DNA of 23,601 nucleotides from CAZDXJ01 sp964509475 (GCA_964509475.1 CAZDXJ010000036.1:1-23601), one strand, 5' to 3'; numbered from the stretch's first letter, positions 16,510 through 23,601 are shown. Notes: generated by a model not told the origin, from the sequence alone. Numbers and translations: made by a program.

Positions 16510-17597
16510 AAAAAAAATTAATCTCAGTATTGCTCGCAGGCTCTGTACTGACTGTCGCCTGTAAAGAAAGCGACCTGGCTGCAACCGCCCCCGTAGTCAA
16601 CAAGGCCGATGCCGTTGCTTCGGTCAACGGTGTTTATATCGGCAAAGCGTTTTTGGACGCCATTAAAAAAGAAGTTGCGCAAAACCCGCGTAGCCCTAAA
16701 ATGACTGACGAACAGTTATTGGAAAGGCTGATTCAAAGCGAATTATTGGTGCAGGAAGCAAAAAAACAAAAACTGCAGGAAAAAGCCGATTTCAAAACAC
16801 GCCTGGCTTTAATGAATAACGCAATTCTTTCACAAGCGGCGATTCAGGCTTTTATCGATGCAAATCCCCCAACCGATGAAGAACTGAGAGCCGAATACGA
16901 CAAACAATTCGGTAAAGTGGCTGGCGAAGAATACAAAGCCCGTCATATCCTGCTGAAGACCGAAAAAGAAGCCAAAGCCATTATCAAACAGCTTGATAAA
17001 GGCGCTGATTTCGCTACCCTGGCTAAAGAAAAATCAACCGGCCCATCCGCTTCCAATGGTGGCGACTTGGGCTGGTTTGACGCCAAACGTATGGTAAAAC
17101 CTTTTTCTGATGCCGTTGTCGCATTGGCAAATGGTCAATACACCGAAGAACCGGTTAAAACGCAATTCGGCTGGCATGTTATCCTGCGTGAAGACTCCAG
17201 AACCAAAACACCACCGGCTTTCGAAGATGTCAAAGAACATTTTGTGCCTATGGTTCGTAACAAAAAAATCAGCGATTACCTGAAAAAGTTACATGACAAC
17301 GCCAAAGTTGAAATTTTGCTCGCCAAAGAGGAAACAAAAACTAAAATCAAGGCTGATGAAAAAGCGGATCCAAAAGAATCGGAATCCGCTAAACCCGTAA
17401 GTACTGAAAAACCCGCAGAAAGTAAAGCCAGTGAAGAAGCCAAACCGGCATCTAAGATTGACGGCGCGGACACTGCTGCCAAACAGGAAACTACGGAACA
17501 AAAGCCAGCCAGTGATAATCAACCGGAAACAACGGAGCAAAAAACAGAAAAATCACCGGCCCAGGCATCCGATAAACCCGCTTCCGCTGCAAAATAA
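16506..17597 (+). CDS. parvulin-type peptidylprolyl isomerase, probable lipoprotein
   Basis: This 363-residue periplasmic folding factor has an N-terminal signal with a Cys at residue 19 (LAGSVLTVAC). That resembles a lipobox but has Thr at -3, so the lipid anchor is likely but not certain. A SurA-N-like helical segment (about 40-130) is followed by a parvulin domain (about 140-240): YKARHILLKTEKEAKAI, FATLAKEKSTGPSASNGGDLGWF, TQFGWHVILRED. The last ~80 residues are low-complexity Lys/Glu/Pro/Ala/Ser-rich sequence (KPAESKASEEAKPASK, then two TTEQK repeats), presumably disordered and extracytoplasmic. It catalyses prolyl cis-trans isomerisation, probably on outer-membrane clients. It is the last gene of the yciB run and overlaps the bolA-like stop. 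Confidence 0.92.
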   Translation: MKKKLISVLLAGSVLTVACKESDLAATAPVVNKADAVASVNGVYIGKAFLDAIKKEVAQNPRSPKMTDEQLLERLIQSELLVQEAKKQKLQEKADFKTRLALMNNAILSQAAIQAFIDANPPTDEELRAEYDKQFGKVAGEEYKARHILLKTEKEAKAIIKQLDKGADFATLAKEKSTGPSASNGGDLGWFDAKRMVKPFSDAVVALANGQYTEEPVKTQFGWHVILREDSRTKTPPAFEDVKEHFVPMVRNKKISDYLKKLHDNAKVEILLAKEETKTKIKADEKADPKESESAKPVSTEKPAESKASEEAKPASKIDGADTAAKQETTEQKPASDNQPETTEQKTEKSPAQASDKPASAAK

Positions 17598-17646
17598 ATC
17601 CGGCTTCTGAAAAAAGGTGGTGCTATTTGCATCACTTTAACTCAGC

Positions 17647-17670
17647 AGGGGCAATTCATGACTTGCCCCT
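17647..17670. repeat. palindromic repeat of the AGGGGC-type, copy 2
   Basis: AGGGGCAA and TTGCCCCT form an 8-base stem around the loop TTCATGAC. It is related to the palindrome at 7671-7700. Both contain ATTCATGA and end in GCCCCTAC. It lies 50 bases after the isomerase stop in the convergent gap with the next gene. There is no T-tract. Confidence 0.6.
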
Positions 17671-17712
17671 ACACGATTCCAGACTATTTTTTAAACTGTG
17701 TAAAAACGCCCC

Positions 17713-18093
17713 TTAATTTTCCTGGACTTTCAACAACCACCCTCCACTACCCTTACAACGATTGGTTCCGGTTGCCTGGATATTGATGCGGACATGCGAA
17801 CCTTGTATTTCAGCGGGTAGTGTTCCGCTCACCCGGTATTTATTATTTTGTTCGTTGATCGCAACCTTGACTGGCTGTTTTTTTATAGTGACCTTGATAC
17901 TGTCAGGCCGGGTGATACTGGAAGCGATAAAAGAAAAATCAGACCGGGGCGGAACAACGGCCAGATGTGGCGGATTAAATGCACTGAACCTGGGTTTCTT
18001 GCAGGCTTTTTTGCTGCTACTGCTGCTCCCATAAGCCAGTACATCGCTACTCATAATTGCAAACGCCAACATTAAAATTTGTGCTACTTTCAT
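17713..18093 (-). CDS. small secreted protein of unknown function
   Basis: This 126-residue protein has a signal sequence (residues 1-20, ending DVLA), a Ser-rich linker YGSSSSSKKACKKPRFS, and a compact beta-rich domain (PHLAVVPPRSDFSFIASSITRPDSIKVTIKKQPVKVAI... NRCKGSGGWLLKVQEN). Cysteines at about residues 31 and 114 could form a disulfide. I do not recognise a named domain; an Ig-like or carboxypeptidase-regulatory-like beta fold is only a guess. A good ribosome site (AGGAAAA) precedes the ATG at 18093. It stands alone on the minus strand between an operon and ispG, and a frameshifted small ORF precedes it. I infer an envelope role from the signal peptide; nothing here shows an enzyme motif. 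Confidence 0.8.
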   Translation of the reverse strand: MKVAQILMLAFAIMSSDVLAYGSSSSSKKACKKPRFSAFNPPHLAVVPPRSDFSFIASSITRPDSIKVTIKKQPVKVAINEQNNKYRVSGTLPAEIQGSHVRINIQATGTNRCKGSGGWLLKVQEN

Positions 18094-18120
18094 AATTTTT
18101 CCTCATATTGTGGTGAGCAT

Positions 18121-18295
18121 TCAGGTTTCCATATTCTTCCGGCATTGTTTAATCAATGCCTCCAACGCGTTTTCCTGACTGGTATCCGATGCCGGCTACC
18201 CATGCTTTCTCCTCGTTAGCTGGCTTACAAAGAGCCATAATAAACGGCTCTTTGACTAAACTTTGTCTTGCTGCCGGCTTTTGGGGTTCCAACAT
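18121..18295 (-). pseudogene. small frameshifted ORF upstream of the secreted protein
   Basis: Read on the minus strand from ATG 18295, the frame encodes MLEPQKPAARQSLVKEPFI and runs on through EEKAWVAGIGYQSGKRVGGID to TAA at 18149. Shifting by one base near 18172-18179, at GGAAAAC, opens a second frame, QENALEALIKQCRKNMET, which ends at TGA 18121. Joined, these give about 57 residues and look more protein-like than either alone. A single extra base would explain it. The loose pattern (KAW.AGIGY.S then ALEALIKQC) recalls DUF4189-like segments, but I would not claim membership. It ends 27 bases before the secreted-protein start on the same strand. There is a perfect 8-base stem (AAAGAGCC/GGCTCTTT) at 18229-18253. 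It may instead be random sequence. Confidence 0.35.
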
Positions 18296-18441
18296 AATCA
18301 ATACCCAATTAATGATAAAGCGGGATTTATGACGTATAAATCATAAGGTTATTACCCGATAATTGCAGCGAATTATTGCGTTATCTGGAGCAAAATAGTT
18401 TAAAATAGTAAAGATTTTTCACAAACACCCATCTTAAATCT

Positions 18442-19671
18442 ATGTCTATCAGTCCAAGAAAACATACCTACCCGGTGCAAATCGGTGATATCCAGGTTGG
18501 CGGCGGCGCACCGATTGTTGTTCAGTCCATGACCAATACCGATACGGCGGATATTAACGCGACTGTCAAACAAATCATGGAATTATCCACAGCCGGCTCG
18601 GAACTTGTGAGAGTGACCGTCAACACCGAAGAAGCGGCACAAGCTGTTCCTGAAATCAGAAACCAGCTTGATCAAAAAGGTTTTTCAGTACCGATTATCG
18701 GAGATTTTCATTTTAACGGCCATAGATTATTGGAAAAATATCCACAGTGCGCGAGTGCCCTGGCCAAATTCCGTATCAATCCGGGTAATGTCGGTCGCGG
18801 TTCCAAACGTGACCCACAATTTACCCAAATGATTGAATTCGCCTGCCAATACGATAAACCGGTGCGTATCGGTGTCAATGGCGGCAGCCTTGATCAATCC
18901 GTTCTGACCCGCCTTCTGGATGAAAATCGTGCAAAAGAAACCCCGGATGATTTGGCCACGGTAACCCGCGAAGCCATCATTGTATCCGCCCTGGAAAGCG
19001 CGGCACGCGCCGAACAAATCGGCTTGTCCCGGGATAAAATCATCCTGTCCTGTAAAATCAGCAATGTTCAGGAACTCGTCAGTATTTACCAGGATATTTC
19101 AGCGCGTTGCGCTTACCCTTTACACTTGGGATTAACCGAAGCGGGCATGGGTTCCAAAGGTATTGTTTCTTCATCGGCCGCATTGGCTGTATTGATGCAG
19201 CAAGGTATTGGCGATACCCTTCGTATCTCTTTAACCCCCGAACCCGGTACAGCCCGAACCAGGGAAGTTATTGTCGCCCAGGAATTGCTGCAAACGATGG
19301 GTTTCCGTGCCTTCACCCCAATGGTCATCGCCTGCCCCGGCTGCGGCCGTACAAGCAGCGATTATTTCCAAAAACTGGCCATGGAAATACAAGCTTATCT
19401 ACGTGAACAAATGCCGGTCTGGCGCGACAAATACAAAGGTGTTGAAGAAATGGAAGTCGCCGTGATGGGTTGCGTGGTGAACGGTCCCGGCGAAAGTAAA
19501 AACGCCAATATCGGTATCAGTTTGCCCGGTACCGGAGAATCTCCGGTCGCACCGGTTTATGAAGACGGCAAAAAAACAGTCACCTTGAAAGGCGATCGCA
19601 TTGCCGAAGAATTTCAGGAAGTTGTCGAGCGTTACATCGTTTCCCACTATAGCGAAGAAACGGAAGTTTAA
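18442..19671 (+). CDS. ispG: (E)-4-hydroxy-3-methylbut-2-enyl-diphosphate synthase
   Basis: This 409-residue iron-sulfur enzyme of the MEP isoprenoid pathway converts MEcPP to HMBPP. The TIM-barrel half begins SISPRKHTYPVQIGDIQVGGGAPIVVQSMTNTDTAD, with RVTVNTEEAAQAVPEIR and the IPIIGDFHFNG-like segment here as VPIIGDFHFNGH. The cluster domain has CPGCGRTSSDYFQKLA and later VAVMGCVVNGPGESKNANIGISLPGTGE, giving the cluster cysteines. The length is normal for the bacterial one-domain form. The usual neighbours in Gammaproteobacteria (rodZ upstream, hisS downstream) are not visible; the downstream side is an IS remnant, which suggests that the local order has been broken. Confidence 0.95.
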   Translation: MSISPRKHTYPVQIGDIQVGGGAPIVVQSMTNTDTADINATVKQIMELSTAGSELVRVTVNTEEAAQAVPEIRNQLDQKGFSVPIIGDFHFNGHRLLEKYPQCASALAKFRINPGNVGRGSKRDPQFTQMIEFACQYDKPVRIGVNGGSLDQSVLTRLLDENRAKETPDDLATVTREAIIVSALESAARAEQIGLSRDKIILSCKISNVQELVSIYQDISARCAYPLHLGLTEAGMGSKGIVSSSAALAVLMQQGIGDTLRISLTPEPGTARTREVIVAQELLQTMGFRAFTPMVIACPGCGRTSSDYFQKLAMEIQAYLREQMPVWRDKYKGVEEMEVAVMGCVVNGPGESKNANIGISLPGTGESPVAPVYEDGKKTVTLKGDRIAEEFQEVVERYIVSHYSEETEV

Positions 19672-19698
19672 GCCCCGCACTGTCCGTTGCAAAGTAAC

Positions 19699-20250
19699 TT
19701 ATGCGACAGTCTTGACAAACTTTCGGATTTCTTTAGGCCCTAATACGGTCGCCAGGCAGAACTTGAACCGTCCCGATCTTGCGCACTCGCCGGGACAACC
19801 ATGACCACTAATGTCAAGCTCAGCATATCCACCAAAATATGACGTTCCGGCCATTGACCTTTTTACCGACATCGTAACCGCGTTCTCCAGGTGTGGCGCT
19901 GCATTTGACGTTCTGACTATCCAGGCACCCCGCCGTTGGATGCTTATGACGACCGCATTTGCACGCAATCTTAAACGCAACCGATGATGTAAACGTGCCC
20001 ATGTTCCATCTGATGTCCAACGATGGAAATAGTAATAAACCACTGTCCATGCCGGAAATTCGCGAGGCAATTGCCGCCATTGGCAATCCGTTTTTACAAC
20101 ACAGAAGTTGCATTAATCACTTGCCGCATACTCAGGGTACGGGGCCGGCCTACGGCAAACAGCGACAAGTATTCTTTCAGACAATTCCAAGCCCATTGCT
20201 TATGTTACTGGGATAACGTTTTTTCTCCGTTTGCGTTTTTGACAGGCCAT
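19699..20250 (-). pseudogene. IS5-family transposase remnant
   Basis: Fragments of one transposase are spread across several minus-strand frames. The N-terminal part reads MACQKRKRRKNVIP or RYPSNISN; then NGLPMAAIASRIS aligns with the NGCQWRQLPREFPAWTVVYYYFHRW block; later LDSQNVKCSATPGERGYDVGKKVNGR carries the first catalytic Asp. These segments are typical of IS5-family transposases. The frames are broken by several frameshifts and an in-frame stop, and the C-terminal half (second Asp and Glu) is missing, so it cannot be active. I could not define terminal inverted repeats or target duplications. It sits 28 bases after ispG and before the toxin-antitoxin pair. Confidence 0.8.
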
Positions 20251-20311
20251 TCGTGAAACAAAATGCCTACATTTCCAAACAGCTTCTAGCTTCTTGGCTA
20301 AAATACATTGC

Positions 20312-20710
20312 CTAAAAAATAGTTTTTACATGTTCATAACGGATGATTTTTTCATCCGCAGTGACTAACGGAATCGCCAGTTTTCTAGCCGTCGTAACAA
20401 TTAATCGATCAGCAGGATCTTTATGGAAATTACCGGGTAACAAGGTTGATTTAATAGCTATTTCATTATCAACAGGAACAAAGCGCAAGCCATTTATCTT
20501 TGATAGCTCATCAAACCAGCTCGCAATATCCATACTCAGAATCAACCGGTTTTTTGTTATCAACATGGCAATTTCCCAGGCGGTAATAGATGAAACAATC
20601 ACTTCATCGTCATTTACCAAGGTCGTATTGATCAGCTGTTCTGCCTCAGATGATAAAGAAGCGGAGCCATTTACCCACCATACCAATACATGCGTATCGA
20701 TCATCAGCAT
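20312..20710 (-). CDS. PIN-domain toxin (VapC-like ribonuclease)
   Basis: This roughly 132-residue PIN-domain ribonuclease shows the acidic residues of the active site: MIDTHVLVWW at the N-terminus, TAWEIAML in the middle, and KDPADRLIVTTARKLAIPLVTADEKI at the end. I start it at ATG 20710 because that start overlaps the antitoxin stop as TGATG. An earlier in-frame TTG at 20725 would extend it by five residues. PIN toxins typically cleave specific RNAs and are neutralised by a cognate antitoxin. The antitoxin gene lies immediately upstream, so the pair is a type II toxin-antitoxin module. It looks intact. The target RNA cannot be predicted. A decayed copy of the toxin end and antitoxin lies at 21107-21294. 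Confidence 0.88.
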   Translation of the reverse strand: MLMIDTHVLVWWVNGSASLSSEAEQLINTTLVNDDEVIVSSITAWEIAMLITKNRLILSMDIASWFDELSKINGLRFVPVDNEIAIKSTLLPGNFHKDPADRLIVTTARKLAIPLVTADEKIIRYEHVKTIF

Positions 20711-20937
20711 CAGGCGTTTTCCCAATCATCAGTCGCTACCGGAGCAGTTGGGTCATCATATTTAATAACCGTACCCTTTAACCTTTCCAGGGGATCGATT
20801 TTTGATTGCTTTAGTTTTTTAATTTCAAGTGTTGGTTTACCCCGGTCAGTGATAATCCTCGACTCGCCAGTTTGCTCAATTTCCCGCAAAATCTCCAGCG
20901 CATGTGCCTTGAACGTACTTTTTGATATTTGTTGCAT
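20710..20937 (-). CDS. Phd/YefM-type antitoxin
   Basis: This 75-residue antitoxin begins MQQISKSTFKAHALEILREIEQTGESRIITDRGKPTLEI, which matches the Phd/YefM N-terminal DNA-binding fold, including the typical ITDRGKP segment. The C-terminal part (IKKLKQSKIDPLERLKGTVIKYDDP) would wrap around and inhibit the toxin. A GAGGTG site precedes the ATG at 20937. Upstream on the same strand lies a perfect 8-base palindrome (20953-20971) that contains a TATAAT hexamer, an arrangement expected for antitoxin autorepression. The gene ends at the shared TGATG with the toxin start. Confidence 0.88.
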   Translation of the reverse strand: MQQISKSTFKAHALEILREIEQTGESRIITDRGKPTLEIKKLKQSKIDPLERLKGTVIKYDDPTAPVATDDWENA

Positions 20938-20952
20938 ACATCACCTCAAAAG

Positions 20953-20971
20953 TGACCATATTATATGGTCA
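20953..20971 (-). promoter_or_regulatory. palindromic operator with -10-like element upstream of the antitoxin
   Basis: TGACCATA and TATGGTCA are perfect inverted repeats separated by TTA. On the minus strand the centre contains TATAAT (20960-20965), 23 bases before the antitoxin start. A palindrome over the -10 hexamer is the usual autoregulatory layout of Phd-type modules. No strong -35 was found. Binding is inferred. Confidence 0.6.
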
Positions 20972-21570
20972 TTTTACCCAACCGGGCACTGCACTTCAAT
21001 ATCATAACCTGCCACTGATTTGTAAACACCGACCTCAAACAACTTTATCCTTCAAAAACAACCCTGATCTTTCCACGCTTAGAAGCTGTTTATCACGTTT
21101 TCAACTTCAGATGATAGCAAAACCCACTACACCAAGATATGCGTATCTATCATCACCATCAGGCATTTTTCCAGTCCTCGGTCGCTACCGGAGAAGTTGG
21201 GTCGTCATATTTAATAACCGTACCCTTTAACCTTTCCAAGAGATAAGTTTTTGATTGCTTGAGTTTCTTGATTTCGAGTATTGGTTTGTCCTGGTTGATT
21301 AAATCATTTCAACCCTAGTCATTCAGTCTGGAGCCAAATAACCATACCTGCGTATGCTGCCAAAATATTTTATGGTGTTTTCACAGATTATTTTCTTTTG
21401 CATAGGAGTCAGGCGCATAACAAAAAACCGCTATCCATTCCTACGTTTTAAAATGCCTTCATAAATTATACTAGAATGGCTTGTTTCAAAGCTTATGGCA
21501 TGGATTTAATCCGACTATTTTGGTATTCGTCGGGTTTTTAAGTTCATAATGTCTAAACCAAACACACCAC
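20972..21570. other. non-coding region with a decayed toxin-antitoxin copy
   Basis: Apart from the degenerate toxin-antitoxin copy listed separately, I see no gene here. The DNA is AT-rich. A small stem (CCGAC at 21511-21515, GTCGG at 21529-21533) is followed by GTTTTT on the plus strand, but there is no plus-strand gene for it to end. The YigZ gene begins beyond this region on the far side and ends at 21571. Confidence 0.5.
21107..21294 (-). pseudogene. degenerate second copy of the toxin-antitoxin junction
   Basis: This stretch aligns with about 20646-20848, covering the first part of the toxin gene and most of the antitoxin. The best-matching run is TCGCTACCGGAG.AGTTGGG, followed by CATATTTAATAACCG and TACCCTTTAACCTTTCCA. 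It carries indels and substitutions, lacks an open antitoxin start, and is truncated at both ends. It is a decayed duplicate or an older, related module. No intact protein is encoded. Confidence 0.75.
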
Positions 21571-22134
21571 TCAATGCGTGGCAATTTTAGCCAGCGCCGG
21601 CAAATTTTCTTGGGGAAGGCGAATCAACAACTCCACCTGATCGGTAAAGCTCTGTTCGATGATACTACCTTGTAATTTTTTTAATTGGTATTCGAAACCT
21701 TGCAATTGTTTATAATCCAATATTATTGATGTTGTTGCATACTCAATAAAATCGGTCAATTCAGCGGCTTCTATAACTTTTTTGGCGGTATTGCCATAAG
21801 CGCGCAGCAAACCACCGGCACCGAGCTTGATACCACCAAAATAACGTACTATAGCAATCAACACATTAATCAGCGCTTTTCCTTCCAAATGCTGATAAAT
21901 CGGTTTGCCGGCCGTGCCCGCCGGTTCACCGGCATCGTTGAAACGCGAAACAAAACCTTGCCGGGTTTTGATGTGGTAAGCAAAAGCGATATGGGTGGCG
22001 CCGGGATATAACTGATGCAGTTGTTGTAAATGCGCCAAAACCTCCTGTTCGCTCTGGCAAGGCATGATAATGCCTATAAAACGGGATTTTTTAATATTAT
22101 CTTCTATTGTCTGCGTGGATTTGACACACTGCAC
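21571..22134 (-). CDS. YigZ/IMPACT family protein
   Basis: This 187-residue protein is of the YigZ (IMPACT/UPF0029) family. The N-terminal domain shows the family motifs: KSRFIGIIMPCQSEQEV, ATHIAFAYHIKTRQGFVSRFNDAGEPAGTAGKPIYQHLEGKALINVLIAIVRYFGGIKLGAGGLLRAY. The C-terminal ~60 residues form the small DUF1949-like domain that often follows. Members have been linked to nucleic-acid or ribosome-related functions, but the bacterial role is not settled. The gene is complete and of near-normal length, diverges from the broken glcD across about 130 bases, and looks undisturbed despite decaying neighbours. Confidence 0.92.
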   Translation of the reverse strand: MQCVKSTQTIEDNIKKSRFIGIIMPCQSEQEVLAHLQQLHQLYPGATHIAFAYHIKTRQGFVSRFNDAGEPAGTAGKPIYQHLEGKALINVLIAIVRYFGGIKLGAGGLLRAYGNTAKKVIEAAELTDFIEYATTSIILDYKQLQGFEYQLKKLQGSIIEQSFTDQVELLIRLPQENLPALAKIATH

Positions 22135-22266
22135 GATATAACGACCCTGATAAACGGTAAAATGATCAGATTACCTGTAAAATAAAGTCATTGCAAAAAT
22201 CAATGATCTGATTTTTCACTCCCCCGTTGATTTTTGATCATCTGTCATGGTAAATGAAAAAACGAT

Positions 22267-23473
22267 ATGCTCAAACAACCCCACGACTCTGAACAAATCC
22301 ACCACCGAGTCGATAAATCCACACTGGTTCGGTTATTAAGCAAAATTCTGCCCGCACAGTGTATTTTGTCATCGCCAGAACAATTGAAGCCTTTTGAATG
22401 CGATGCGCTGGCCGCCTATACCTGTCCACCTTGGCTGGATAGGCGGCAATGTCGCGGAAAACTCCGGCGGTGTGCATTGTCTTAAATACGGTCTGACCAC
22501 GCATAATATTCTACGTTTGAAAATTCTGACCATGGAGGGGGAATTGATAACACTCGGCTCACACGGATTGGATGGGCCGGGATATGATTTTTTGGCTTTG
22601 CTAACCGGCTCGGAAGGTTTATTGGGCATCATTGTCGAAATCACGGTAAAGCTACTGTCACTTCCTGAACAGACCCAGGTCATCATGGCCGCATTTGACA
22701 GCACTGAAATGGCCGGCGCCGCAGTTGCCGGTATCATAGCTGATGGTTTGATACCGGCTGGTTTGGAAATGATGGATAAAGCGGCAATCGAAGCTGTTGA
22801 GGATTTTGTCCATGCCGGTTACCCAAGAAATGCCGAGGCCATTTTATTGTGCGAAGTCGATGGTCCGGCTGTTCAGGTTACCGAAGAGCTGCACCGGGCT
22901 TGTCAATTACTGAAATCCCTGGGAGCGAATCACTTGAATATTGCAAGAACGGAATCAGAACGGCAACGTATGTGGGCCGGCCGGAAATCCGCTTTTCCAG
23001 CGGTGGGCCGCATTACACCCGATTATTACTGCATGGATGGAACAATTCCAAGGCGTTATTTGGCCAAGGTTCTGCAAGAAATACATGTTTTGTCTGCGAA
23101 ATACAAACTGCCGGTGGCCAATGTTTTTCACGCTGGTGATGGCAACCTGCATCCGTTGATATTATACGATGCCAATATTCCGGGTGACATGGAACGCGCG
23201 GAACAATTTGGCGGTGAAATTCTCGAATTGAGCATCCGGGTCGGGGGTACCATCACAGGTGAACATGGTGTTGGCATGGAAAAAATCAATCACATGTGTT
23301 TGCAATTCAGCACCCAAAGCCTGAACCAATTTCATGCTGTAAAAGCCGCATTTGATCGCAAAGGTCTGTTAAACCCCGGCAAGGCGATTCCGAGCTTGCA
23401 TCGCTGTGCGGAATTTGGTGCCATGCATGTGCATCAAGGACACATGCCACATTCTGATCTGCCCCGTTTTTGA
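22267..23473 (+). pseudogene. glcD: glycolate oxidase FAD subunit, disrupted by internal deletion
   Basis: The N-terminal frame (from ATG 22267) reads like GlcD up to FECDALAAYTCPPWL (about residue 57). Then, in a different frame from about 22434, the sequence resumes at IGGNVAENSGGVHCLKYGLTTHN and continues to the typical end, HRCAEFGAMHVHQGHMPHSDLPRF. In E. coli GlcD these two points are about 100 residues apart, and the missing piece contains most of the FAD pyrophosphate-binding motif (RGAGTGLSGGA). The joint changes frame, so no functional enzyme is made. The C-terminal part alone stays open from 22394. A 9-base inverted repeat (22411-22419 and 22439-22447) flanks the joint. No glcE or glcF follows; an IS-like end does. 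Confidence 0.88.
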
Positions 23474-23549
23474 AACAACCTTGTACAACACATATCGTTA
23501 GTAAACTGAAATATTTAGAAAAAAAGAAATTTTATTTATACTTCTGTAA

Positions 23550-23567
23550 GGCTTTGTTGCATAAACC
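23550..23567 (+). mobile_element. probable terminal inverted repeat of an IS903-group element
   Basis: GGCTTTGTTGCATAAACC closely resembles the 18-base ends of IS903-group (IS5 family) elements. It lies 76 bases after the broken glcD and 34 bases before the window edge. The rest of the element, with any transposase, would lie beyond the window. The preceding nine bases (23541-23549) would be the target duplication if the match is real. I could not check the other end. Confidence 0.5.
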
Positions 23568-23601
23568 AACAGAATCCCCATATTTCAGAGTATGAAGAGT
23601 A

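Noticed and set aside
18149..18300. Possible cyclic-di-GMP riboswitch on the minus strand, because of GGTAGCCGG and GCC-rich stems
   Set aside because: The GAAA-capped helix and its expected receptor are absent, and a coding reading explains the sequence better.
21511..21539. Stem CCGAC/GTCGG followed by a T-run on the plus strand, terminator-like
   Set aside because: No plus-strand gene lies upstream, the stem is only 5 bases, and the loop is long.

Overview
The window looks like a piece of a gammaproteobacterial chromosome, most plausibly a methylotroph or methanotroph of the Methylococcales type. That placement is inference. It rests on an NAD-linked formate dehydrogenase, a SoxYZ-like carrier next to a quinoprotein-relay-type metallohydrolase, and housekeeping genes that read as gammaproteobacterial. 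No rRNA, tRNA or CRISPR array was recognised.

Layout. 1-504 is repeat-rich non-coding DNA. 505-2288 (minus) holds a SoxYZ-like sulfur-carrier fusion and an MBL-fold hydrolase of the kind found with PQQ-dependent alcohol dehydrogenases. 2289-3061 is a long intergenic region with several strong inverted repeats. 3062-7560 (plus) is a two-gene formate dehydrogenase: a NuoE-NuoF fusion followed by a NuoG-like molybdenum/tungsten catalytic subunit with Cys rather than selenocysteine. 7806-12641 (minus) runs as dusA, folE, hemH, a MutS-like ATPase with membrane segments and a lytic transglycosylase, in that transcription order. 12763-14088 (plus) is a TolC-family outer-membrane protein. It converges on an overlapping DUF1244/methyltransferase pair (minus). 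15380-17597 (plus) is a tight yciB, yciI-like, bolA-like, parvulin-lipoprotein operon. 17713-18093 (minus) is a small secreted protein of unknown function, preceded by a frameshifted small ORF. ispG follows at 18442-19671.

From 19672 to the right end the DNA is accessory and decaying. It holds an IS5-like transposase wreck, a Phd/PIN toxin-antitoxin pair with a palindromic operator, a degenerate second copy of part of that pair, an intact YigZ/IMPACT gene, a glcD gene broken by an out-of-frame internal deletion of about 100 codons, and what looks like the terminal inverted repeat of an IS903-group element at the edge.

The genes fit C1 oxidation: the relay pair is associated by family with periplasmic quinoproteins, and formate dehydrogenase makes NADH from formate. 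I found no clear novel defence or biosynthetic system. The most interesting items are the disrupted glcD, the relay pair without a neighbouring quinoprotein dehydrogenase, the long RNA-like hairpin upstream of the formate dehydrogenase, the membrane-associated MutS homologue, the frameshifted small ORF upstream of the secreted protein, and several small dispersed palindromic repeat families.
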